From: Chloroflexota bacterium
GTDB lineage: Bacteria; Chloroflexota; Dehalococcoidia; UBA2247; RBG-13-53-26
Length of the DNA: 13,776 nucleotides
NCBI GenBank assembly: GCA_017885485.1
Contig: JAFNFZ010000130.1
Coordinates: 1-13,776 of the forward strand
Reading direction: 5' to 3'
Positions within the stretch are counted from its first letter, which is position 1. Each line of letters begins with the position of its first letter. Both the position numbers and the translations under genes were made by a program. The notes beneath the pieces are model-generated. The model ran no database searches. It was not told the origin of the DNA and saw only the letters and a list, made by a program, of their open reading frames with translations. Shown here in pieces: positions 6,294-12,778 of the stretch.

Positions 6294-7775
6294 TCAGAAG
6301 AGGTCCTCGCAACCTCTCGAGTCACAGTGGTTGTCTTCATCTCTGCCATGAAGAGGATGCCAGACTTGTGCGAAGAAGGGATTCCGCTTCGCAATCTCAT
6401 CATAGTTCCAGGGAGGAGCCTCGCAGTGCGGACACCAGTGTCCTCCAAGCAACACTGCAGTCGGACTGGCTTCAAACTCGTGTCCGAAAGCACACTGGAA
6501 ATTGAGCTTCATCTTCAGATCACCGGTATCCATACCGGTTGACAGACATCTTCCGCCCCGGAACTCCGCGGCCCCTTTCATGTCATTCAGGTCAAGCTTG
6601 GATTTGGGCTTTTCTTCATCATATCCATGATTAAGGCGCTGGGGCTTATCGGTCGGTCTCACATGTTCGAACGCATCCCAACCAGGGATTTGCGCCCATT
6701 TCTCTTTAGATCCAAAAAACACGTTGATCCTCTTCATCAAGTTGTTCACGATCCAATACATCGGCCCATTCTTGGACACAACTAAGGGCAAGAATCGTTT
6801 CTCTCTGATCGCGGAATTGGGCACAGGTTTGCGATTTCTGACATCTGGGGGCAGGGTTTCCTGACGGATTCTGAGGAAGTCCTGAAACGTGTGGTTCTGA
6901 AAGTGGAAGTAGTCCTCCAGCAGCTGCGAGTCCTCATACCACTGCATATGGAAATTGCGGGTTACAAACCAACTGGGCTCCACCACCTCTCGGAAGTCCA
7001 TGCCCCTCAGCTTGAAGATGGCAGAAAGGGACTCGTAGCAGGTTGTTCTCATACTTGCCCCACCGCCGATATTGTATATGCGGCACCAGAAATCGTCAGG
7101 GACACCTTCCTCGCAGATGTTTGCCAAGAGCGTTCCGGAATCTTTGGCAGTGACCCACTCGTCACAAGAGTGTAGGGGGTGATGGTACATAATTGCATCC
7201 GCCGGCGCTCCCCCGAAGGTCAGTATTCCCGTCTGTCTCAGTGAGACCCAGTGTTTCAGGCCGGACTCTATGATCTCCCGTTCCGCAGCGATCTTGGTGG
7301 TGGCATAGTAATCGTACATGCTTGGCTTGAGTGGATCGCCGCATCTCCCCCAGTGGATTGGGGGCAGGCGATCTCCGGTTGCCGCCACGGTTCCAATGCT
7401 TACCAGCCGAATTCCGTCGGCGTTCGGGTGTTCCTTGATCGCTCGCACGATATGGCGCGCCGATCCGAAGTTGACTCTGGCCGCCTCGTCAGGGTAATAG
7501 TCAGCCGCAGGACAAGTTATGGCGGCGCAGTGCAGCACATAGTCGGCAGTCTCGACACAAGAAGCTACATCCTCGAAATGCGTCAGATCCCCCCAGACGA
7601 TCGTCATCCCGGGAGCTTTTTCGTACGGAGTCATTAGCTTCTCGTTCTTCTCTGAATGCCGCACCAGAGCCACGACGTTGAATCTGTCATTCCTGGCCAG
7701 TAGTTCCTTAAGGACTTCCGAGCCCATATCTCCGGTGGCGCCCGTCAAAAAGATGGTCTTCTTGGTCGAAATCAG
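6294..7775 (-). CDS. Extended NAD(P)-dependent SDR (epimerase/dehydratase type) with C-terminal zinc ribbon
   Basis: Extended short-chain dehydrogenase/reductase of the NAD-dependent epimerase/dehydratase or 3-beta-hydroxysteroid dehydrogenase group, fused to a small zinc-binding tail. Counting from the TTG at 7748: GATGDMG at 3-9 (nucleotide binding), Ser117, and the catalytic pair Tyr148/Lys152 (YATTK). The last 70 residues carry Cys419, His423, Cys439 and Cys442 (CxxGH then CPHC), like small zinc-ribbon domains. The frame runs upstream of the TTG through KKTIFL, the first beta strand, so the TTG is too late. AAAGGAG (7789-7783) lies seven bases before a CTG at 7775 and ten before ATT, with no ATG, GTG or correctly placed TTG. 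I use the CTG; the start is uncertain. It follows the SnoaL-like gene by 51 bases and precedes marR by 90. Confidence 0.85.
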   Translation of the reverse strand: MISTKKTIFLTGATGDMGSEVLKELLARNDRFNVVALVRHSEKNEKLMTPYEKAPGMTIVWGDLTHFEDVASCVETADYVLHCAAITCPAADYYPDEAARVNFGSARHIVRAIKEHPNADGIRLVSIGTVAATGDRLPPIHWGRCGDPLKPSMYDYYATTKIAAEREIIESGLKHWVSLRQTGILTFGGAPADAIMYHHPLHSCDEWVTAKDSGTLLANICEEGVPDDFWCRIYNIGGGASMRTTCYESLSAIFKLRGMDFREVVEPSWFVTRNFHMQWYEDSQLLEDYFHFQNHTFQDFLRIRQETLPPDVRNRKPVPNSAIREKRFLPLVVSKNGPMYWIVNNLMKRINVFFGSKEKWAQIPGWDAFEHVRPTDKPQRLNHGYDEEKPKSKLDLNDMKGAAEFRGGRCLSTGMDTGDLKMKLNFQCAFGHEFEASPTAVLLGGHWCPHCEAPPWNYDEIAKRNPFFAQVWHPLHGRDEDNHCDSRGCEDLF

Positions 7776-7826
7776 GTTAGGACTCCTTTCACTCGATGAC
7801 AGTCTTCAAAGCGCTCCGCCCCCGGT

Positions 7827-8312
7827 TCACCGCTTCCCGATGCCCAACTCCTCAAAGTATCGCACTAGTCTGCTCCTCTTCTTGCGCCATCGCCCATCTT
7901 GTCTGGCATAGATGTCTTCGTAGTACCCCCATCCCTCCATCCTTGTACCAGGTTGCATTATTACCAAGTCGTTCAACGCCCAGGTAGCCCTGGCGGTATT
8001 CTCGTCCAGTATCTCGATCTCCGCATTGTGTCCACCATGCGCGGTGATCACAGCCTCTTTCGCCAGGATATCCTTCAGAAAACCGATGATCGCTTCGCGG
8101 CCCTCCCGGGATCCGTCCTGGCTGTACTCGGCAACGGCATCCTCGGTGAAGCAATCAGCCAGTTCATCCCAGAGTTTCCGGTCCAAACAGCGCCAGTACT
8201 TGGCTTTGAGCTTCCGTATCTCTTCAATGTCTTCCAGGGTCCTTATTCGCGACTCCAAACTAGCTGACTCGGCCGTGGCGTACCTCCTTATGGCTGATTT
8301 CCTATACTTCAT
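7827..8312 (-). CDS. SnoaL/NTF2-like (ketosteroid isomerase fold) protein
   Basis: SnoaL_4-type protein of the NTF2 cone-fold family, about 150-160 residues. Members are isomerases, cyclases, dehydratases or ring-modifying subunits acting on small hydrophobic substrates; the role here is unknown. Family pattern: a start like LESRIRTLEDIEEIRKLKAKY, then CFTEDAVAEYS, GREAIIGFLKD, a central HGGHNAEIEIL strand, and a C-terminal WRKKRSRLVRYFE. The start is odd. ATG 8312 overlaps the previous stop as ATGA but lacks a good ribosome site. A perfect AAGGAGG (8289-8283) lies inside the frame six bases before an ACG at 8276, and family members usually begin near the TTG at 8258. Initiation may be at ACG, or the native start codon may have mutated. 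It lies between the AOR remnant and the SDR gene. Confidence 0.85.
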   Translation of the reverse strand: MKYRKSAIRRYATAESASLESRIRTLEDIEEIRKLKAKYWRCLDRKLWDELADCFTEDAVAEYSQDGSREGREAIIGFLKDILAKEAVITAHGGHNAEIEILDENTARATWALNDLVIMQPGTRMEGWGYYEDIYARQDGRWRKKRSRLVRYFEELGIGKR

Positions 8313-8590
8313 ACACAATACACAAGGCTTGCCCTATCAACGATAAGCTGATGACCCTTCTTCAGGCAGAACCCGGCATAGTCCGAGGTCATCCGTACAG
8401 TCTGGCCCCCCAGATCAGAAAGCCCCAGCCGCTCAAGCATATCCCTAGCAGGACGGCCATCCGGAGCGAGCCCTCTGATAGGGTAGTATTCCTTGAGCAC
8501 AAGTTCAATATCAGGAGCACATCCCTTTGCGCCCCCGTGGGCCAGTTTCGTCAAGATCTGTTCATTATGACGCCGTAGCGTCCTAGTCCA
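8309..8590 (-). pseudogene. C-terminal remnant of an aldehyde:ferredoxin oxidoreductase-like protein
   Basis: An open frame that begins inside the last bases of the TRAP large permease gene (the preceding in-frame stop is at 8591-8593). It reads like the extreme C-terminus of the tungsten-dependent aldehyde:ferredoxin oxidoreductase family: a GGAKG turn, then LKEYYPIRG, APDGRP, and MLERLGL, matching the usual EYYxxRGWDxxGxPTxExLxxLGL ending. The remaining 500-plus residues with pterin and iron-sulfur ligands are absent. No ATG or GTG and no ribosome binding site starts it; a TTG at 8554 is the only candidate. Its TGA overlaps the ATG of the SnoaL gene (ATGA). The simplest reading is a deletion that removed most of an AOR gene and joined its tail to the permease gene. 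A genuine small protein is less likely. Confidence 0.55.
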
Positions 8591-9854
8591 TCAATGAACC
8601 AAGGAACGTGCTGATCTGTGGGACATAGATTATGAGAAATGCTGCCACCGCCAGAGCTGGGTAGAAGTACGAGACGGATCTTGACACGAAGGCAAAATCT
8701 TCCTTTACAATCCCGGTAGCGGCAAAGAGGACCATGCCGAAAGGCGGAGTAAGACAAGCGATTTCAACCATCAGGCAAATAAAGACGCTGTAGGCAACGG
8801 GATTGATCCCCAAGCCTGTCGCCACAGGTAGCAGCATTGGCCCCACTATGACCAGGATAGAATTTGCGTCAAGAAACATACCCATTACAGTGTAAAGGAG
8901 GATGGCTACGAGGGGGAACGTAAGAGCGCTGAACCCTGCCCTTGAAAACCAATCAGCTATCTCAAAGGGTATCCTCTGGTACGTGAATGCCTGGTTCAAC
9001 AAGAAGGCAGCTGCTAGGATGATCAACACCATGGATGTCAGGTGCGCCGATTCCACAGCGGACTGCCATACTTTCTTCAAAGTCAATCCTTTGTAGACCA
9101 CGAATCCGAGAAACAGGGTAAAGACGACGGAAACTGCTGCGGACTCCTCTGGGGTATACCACCCGATGTAGATGGGAACCAGAACGATGATCGGCATTAT
9201 CATAAATGGCCAGGCACGCCTGAAAGACCGACCCCGTTCTGCCCATGTGGAGGACGGTGGCCTCTCGTAGTGCCCCATTCTGGTATAGACGAAGACGCTG
9301 ACCGCCAACAGGAATGCTGTCAGCAAGCCCGGCAGAAAGGCTGCTATCCAGAGATCACTCGCCGACTGATTTGTTATCTGGGCGAAAATGATCAGGTAGA
9401 TGCTGGGCGGTATCAACGGTCCGAGAGCTGAGCCGCACATGAGCAGCCCCAAGCTGAACTTCCTGCTATAGCCCATCTCCTGCATCATCGGCAGGACAAT
9501 CGGAGACAGGCCAGCGAGAGCAGCCAAGCTAGAACTGCTCATAGCAGCGAACACAACACAGACGAAGATGATGGCATAGGCTGGGCCACCGGGGATACCT
9601 CCCATCATACGGGTGGAGAATTCGACCATGGGCTCTGACACGCCCGAGCGGGAGAGTAGTTGCCCCGAGAATATGAAGAGGGGTATGGCCAAGAGCGTGA
9701 TGCTCGCCAATTTGCTGTATAGGGTATTTATTATCATTTCCGGGCCGTAGCCCCAGTCCAACAGGGCCATTGTCGAGCCGAAGGCAATGCTCAACCAGAC
9801 CGGCAGTCCAAGTACCGTGAAGATGACTATTAGAATCAGACCTGCTTTTGCCAT
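8583..9854 (-). CDS. dctM: TRAP transporter large permease (DctM)
   Basis: Large membrane subunit of a tripartite ATP-independent periplasmic (TRAP) transporter, 423 residues, forming the ion-coupled transport channel with DctQ and fed by DctP. It has about a dozen hydrophobic segments from residue 4 to 420, the family loops FSGQLLSRSG (62-71), MGGIPGG (84-90), a serine-rich turn (106-109), and MGYSRKF (127-133) leading to LGPLIPPSIYL (144-154), the conserved IPP motif. Length is normal. ATG 9854 follows AAAGGA at a distance of eight bases. Unusually it lies 534 bases after dctQ rather than next to or fused with it. Substrate is likely a carboxylate, judging from the CoA transferase in the same gene row. 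Confidence 0.95.
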   Translation of the reverse strand: MAKAGLILIVIFTVLGLPVWLSIAFGSTMALLDWGYGPEMIINTLYSKLASITLLAIPLFIFSGQLLSRSGVSEPMVEFSTRMMGGIPGGPAYAIIFVCVVFAAMSSSSLAALAGLSPIVLPMMQEMGYSRKFSLGLLMCGSALGPLIPPSIYLIIFAQITNQSASDLWIAAFLPGLLTAFLLAVSVFVYTRMGHYERPPSSTWAERGRSFRRAWPFMIMPIIVLVPIYIGWYTPEESAAVSVVFTLFLGFVVYKGLTLKKVWQSAVESAHLTSMVLIILAAAFLLNQAFTYQRIPFEIADWFSRAGFSALTFPLVAILLYTVMGMFLDANSILVIVGPMLLPVATGLGINPVAYSVFICLMVEIACLTPPFGMVLFAATGIVKEDFAFVSRSVSYFYPALAVAAFLIIYVPQISTFLGSLMD

Positions 9855-10388
9855 CCGCTCAGTCCTTTCCCAGTCTTTGCTTGCAGTCTCCCATTAGTTG
9901 ACGGGGCTCATACCGCTGTGAGAACCCGACCCATCCCTGGCAAGAGTGCACAGCTTCGCTTTGGGCGTAGAAGCCAAGAACGATTTGTGCTGCCAGCACC
10001 ACTTGTTGACGTAGTGCACAAACCAGCCGAGGCCGGTTTGATCTGCCCCTTTGCCAACACCTCTCCTGGGGAGCTCCTCTCGTTTGGACTACTTGCACAA
10101 CTAGACATCGGTATTGGAGGGCAATAGAAGACTATTGGAACAGTGTAGCCTGGTTTCTTGACGGGCCCTGTCTCTGCCAGCCCCCTGTTTGTCCTCCAGC
10201 AGGTAGCAGCAAGGCTCGAAAACGGAACTCTGGTTGCGTCGGCACGGCTCTTGCGTGACTGCCTCCGTGATCGCAGAGGCACCATTCCCGGACAATGAGA
10301 ACACGGCCGCCGACTCTATCAATCATCGTGCGCACACGGCCTGCACCGATCCGCCTAACGAACTGATGTCAACCAGGCTCAGTGTCAG
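9855..10388. other. Long gap inside the TRAP transporter gene set
   Basis: These 534 bases separate dctQ from dctM. The longest open frames are about 70 codons on the plus strand (9918-10127) and 126 on the minus strand (9908-10285); neither has a clear ribosome site or resembles a protein I know. A 6-bp hairpin CAATAG-AAGA-CTATTG is at 10122-10137 and GGCTC/GAGCC arms flank the dctQ stop (10376-10398). No insertion-sequence ends were found; a GTTGAC/GTCAAC pair near the edges is too short to mean much. It may be the decayed remains of a lost gene. Confidence 0.5.
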
Positions 10389-10970
10389 TTACCGAGCCAT
10401 ACCGTGACTTTCCCCTTGTCTCTTCTCCCCATCACCTACGCCGAGTTGCGGTGTTCTGCGGCCGTGAAGAACACCGAGAATCTGTTTCCAGAGTCGTTCA
10501 GCATAGAATACCCAGGCTGTAAAGAGGCAAACTTCCATAAGGACGATGTTTATCCATGCCCCGTAGGCAATGTCGTTTCCTCCGGGCCCTGACGGCCAAA
10601 GCACAACTAGGAATCCTGTCGCCACGTGGGAGGCAATTAGCTGACTCCCAGCCCACATGAAGTAACCCAAGAGCAGAAGTGCACACACGTTTTCCAGAAA
10701 CAGATAGAGCGGCTTTGCTCGGCGACGGAAGATCAGCTGAGACACATAGGCTATTCTGGCATGTTCATCTCTCCTCGAAACCGAGCCAAAAAGCACGAGG
10801 GCACTAAACACTACGCATAGCGTTTGTACTTGCCCACTGAAACCAACCCTGAAGCCGATCAGCCTGCCCACTATATCTATTACAACCAGCGCCAAGCTCC
10901 CGATCAAACAAGTTCCACCTATCGCGATGCAGACGCGCTGAAGGAGACTAAGCGACTTCTCGACAATCAT
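10389..10970 (-). CDS. dctQ: TRAP transporter small permease (DctQ)
   Basis: Small membrane subunit of the TRAP transporter, 193 residues with four hydrophobic segments: about 10-35, 45-65, 88-112 and 133-157. After the second comes the short basic stretch with RRDEHARIAYV (65-75), matching the family pattern in which R-x-x-x-H-I-x-V follows the second helix. The C-terminal tail from about 165 is charged and longer than needed. ATG 10970 is the first good start, although the upstream ribosome site is weak. It lies 77 bases after dctP, with a perfect palindrome in between, which fits lower expression of the membrane subunits than of the binding protein. Confidence 0.9.
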   Translation of the reverse strand: MIVEKSLSLLQRVCIAIGGTCLIGSLALVVIDIVGRLIGFRVGFSGQVQTLCVVFSALVLFGSVSRRDEHARIAYVSQLIFRRRAKPLYLFLENVCALLLLGYFMWAGSQLIASHVATGFLVVLWPSGPGGNDIAYGAWINIVLMEVCLFTAWVFYAERLWKQILGVLHGRRTPQLGVGDGEKRQGESHGMAR

Positions 10971-11008
10971 CTGTCATACCGCCCAGTTCAAATCGGACCG
11001 TCTACTAT

Positions 11009-11040
11009 CTGACGGAAGCGGGGTACCCCGCTTCCGTCAG
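11009..11040. terminator. Perfect 32-bp palindrome between dctP and dctQ
   Basis: CTGACGGAAGCGGGG/T with its exact complement A/CCCCGCTTCCGTCAG makes a 16-bp self-complementary arm on each side (KpnI-like GGTACC at the centre). It begins eight bases after the dctP stop. In RNA the central bases would form the loop, giving a very stable hairpin. No T-run follows on the minus strand, so partial termination or protection of the dctP mRNA from 3' exonucleases is more likely than complete termination. Confidence 0.75.
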
Positions 11041-11047
11041 TCGTCAA

Positions 11048-12115
11048 CTAGTGCGGCTGCCAATCGTAGATCACGCTAGCGGCATCTGTCCCGAGTGCAG
11101 CAATGTACTTCGTCACTTCTGGCATTGCCCTCATGCCGTCGCCAACCTCTTTGGTCGCTTCCGCACTCATTTCGGTGACCAAGCCGCCTACACTTGCATA
11201 ACCGTCCTTCAGTTTTTGGAGATCCGATTGTTCGTTACTCTGACCGACTTCCAAAGCGTAGTCAATTACTTGAGGCATGACTTGGTTTTGGATGACGTCT
11301 TGCCAGTAGGCCGGAAGAGCGTTCCAGGTCGACGGATTCATCACGACCACCGAGTTTGAAGAGGCGCCGGTTACAAGTGCGTACTTGGTATATGTCCAGA
11401 CTTTCGACGCAACGCCATTAACAACGGAAATGGAGAACGCCTTGATCATCCCCGTGGTAATAGCAGACTGGTGTTCCCCATAGGGTATAGTCACGAATTC
11501 GTACCCAATGTACTTGGCACTCACCGACGGAGTGGAGCCTTGGTATATACCATACTTCCACCCTTTCATGTCCATGACGCTATATACGGGCTCGTCGTTG
11601 TTGTAGTAAGCAGCGGCGGCCAGGCTCTCGACGTCGTCACCCAGGTAATGTCCACCTACGGCTGCATATTGTCTGGTCATTGTTTCTTTCCACACCGGGT
11701 TGGTGAAGACGTCATAGGCATGTTGCCAACTCTGCCAAAGTCCGTAGAGATAGAGGTAGGATATCCAGGAAATGCGAGACTGCCAGAAGTACTGAGGATC
11801 GAACGTGACGTCAACGGCTCCGGTTATCACTCCTGTCACCGCATCGGCACCACTCAGTAGCGTGCCATTTGGATATATGTCAACTGTGATCTTGCCCTCA
11901 GTAACCTGTTCCACCAGTTCTTTGAACTTCGCTGCGGCCATACCTCTTGTGCCAGTCTCGGGGAAACTGTGAACTAGTTTCCAGGTCGTCGGCTGCAATT
12001 CTTCGACTTCCGATTTCTCCTTACCACAGCCTACTAGACCTCCTAGACCCAACAGACTGACCAAGGCCACTGCCAAAACTAGCGCCAAAGTCGACCTCAT
12101 CCATTTCTGGCTCAT
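11048..12115 (-). CDS. dctP: TRAP transporter substrate-binding lipoprotein (DctP family)
   Basis: Extracytoplasmic substrate-binding protein of the TRAP system, 355 residues. The N-terminus has a charged start (MSQKWMR), a hydrophobic segment (9-28) and the lipobox LVGC with Cys30, so it should be a membrane-anchored lipoprotein, as expected when a periplasm is absent or the protein is tethered. The mature part shows DctP features: a start like TTWKLVHSFPETG (43-55), FKELVEQVTEGKITVDIYP, and a central segment matching the usual MKG-x-K region (183-187). The Arg that binds the substrate carboxylate in many DctP proteins could not be placed with confidence. AAGGAGGAGG just upstream of ATG 12115 is a very strong ribosome site, consistent with high expression. 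It follows the DUF6125-like gene by 45 bases. Confidence 0.93.
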   Translation of the reverse strand: MSQKWMRSTLALVLAVALVSLLGLGGLVGCGKEKSEVEELQPTTWKLVHSFPETGTRGMAAAKFKELVEQVTEGKITVDIYPNGTLLSGADAVTGVITGAVDVTFDPQYFWQSRISWISYLYLYGLWQSWQHAYDVFTNPVWKETMTRQYAAVGGHYLGDDVESLAAAAYYNNDEPVYSVMDMKGWKYGIYQGSTPSVSAKYIGYEFVTIPYGEHQSAITTGMIKAFSISVVNGVASKVWTYTKYALVTGASSNSVVVMNPSTWNALPAYWQDVIQNQVMPQVIDYALEVGQSNEQSDLQKLKDGYASVGGLVTEMSAEATKEVGDGMRAMPEVTKYIAALGTDAASVIYDWQPH

Positions 12116-12160
12116 GTCAACCTCCTCCTTATTGCATCTCTTTCATAATCTGGGTGCCCT

Positions 12161-12715
12161 CTAATCCTCGACCCAGAATTCCATCTGGCAGGCTATGTCG
12201 TCCTTGCTCTTGCGGGGCGGCGTCTTCAGCATTCTCTGCTTTATCTTGGGATTGACCGTCCTGGCCACCAACGGCCACATGTGTGCATCCAAGTCACAGC
12301 CAAGTTTGATATAATCCATGGCCCCCAGTTTCTCGAAGGCTTCCAACGTCACACAGCGCTTGGTGGTGAGTATCAAGCGATTGTTCTTGAACTCCAACTC
12401 TATTTGATTCACTCCGTTGATTGCGGGATCCACCTGAAAAACCTTGGCCAGTGCCACGAGGTCGTCTCCCCGGATGTTGGCTGCCTTCATGGTCCGTTTG
12501 ATCTCGTCCGGTGTGGCATGGGACCACATCTCTCTCTCCAACTCCCATGTCACCTTGTCACCGAATCTCTCCCTGGAGACACGATTCCAGTGTCGATCCA
12601 ATCCCAGATAGAGCTTGCCGGCTGCATTGAAAAGGCTAACCAGGCAGTCCTTGGATAGATCCTCCAGTTTCAAGTTGGGAACGTAGTCTCCGCTGTAGTC
12701 TTTCAGTTCTCCCAT
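12161..12715 (-). CDS. Protein of unknown function, DUF6125-like
   Basis: Soluble protein of 184 residues, no signal peptide or membrane segment. I recognise the overall pattern of a family of small proteins (annotated DUF6125, sometimes grouped with L-2-amino-thiazoline-4-carboxylate hydrolase-like proteins): a beginning like DYSGDYVPNLKLEDLSKD (6-23), GLDRHW (38-43), a central Lys/Glu-rich helix, a strand ending TTKRC (117-121) and the tail PPRKSKDDIACQMEF (166-180). This assignment is from memory and only moderately sure. No catalytic role is established. It sits between the CoA transferase and the TRAP binding protein, so it may act on, or sense, the imported compound or its CoA ester. 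ATG 12715 follows GGTGGTG. A small open frame in another frame ends three bases upstream. Confidence 0.75.
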   Translation of the reverse strand: MGELKDYSGDYVPNLKLEDLSKDCLVSLFNAAGKLYLGLDRHWNRVSRERFGDKVTWELEREMWSHATPDEIKRTMKAANIRGDDLVALAKVFQVDPAINGVNQIELEFKNNRLILTTKRCVTLEAFEKLGAMDYIKLGCDLDAHMWPLVARTVNPKIKQRMLKTPPRKSKDDIACQMEFWVED

Positions 12716-12718
12716 AGT

Positions 12719-12778
12719 TCACCACCCTAGTTGGTCGGCTAATGTATCGATGAGGTATTTCTGACTGACTCGATTCAG
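12719..12778 (-). other. Possible 19-codon leader ORF with an extended Shine-Dalgarno sequence
   Basis: AAAGGAGGTGATC (12790-12778) matches the complement of the 16S rRNA 3' tail over about 12 bases and lies at the very end of the CoA transferase gene. Four bases after AGGAGG a CTG opens a 19-codon frame (LNRVSQKYLIDTLADQLGW) that stops three bases before the ATG at 12715. It could be a coupling peptide for the next gene. Alternatively the Shine-Dalgarno sequence merely coincides with the coding of the last residues of the transferase (KEVI). Confidence 0.25.

Noticed and set aside
6299..6317. AGAGGT/ACCTCT hairpin at the end of the SDR gene as a terminator
   Set aside because: It lies inside the last codons, is only six pairs long and has no T-run; probably chance.
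9908..10285. 126-codon minus-strand frame in the dctQ-dctM gap
   Set aside because: It is rich in Ser/Pro/Arg, resembles nothing known to me and has no ribosome binding site, although it remains the largest frame in the gap.
9897..10374. GTTGAC/GTCAAC pair as possible insertion-sequence ends around the TRAP gap
   Set aside because: Only six bases match, there is no target duplication, and no transposase is visible.
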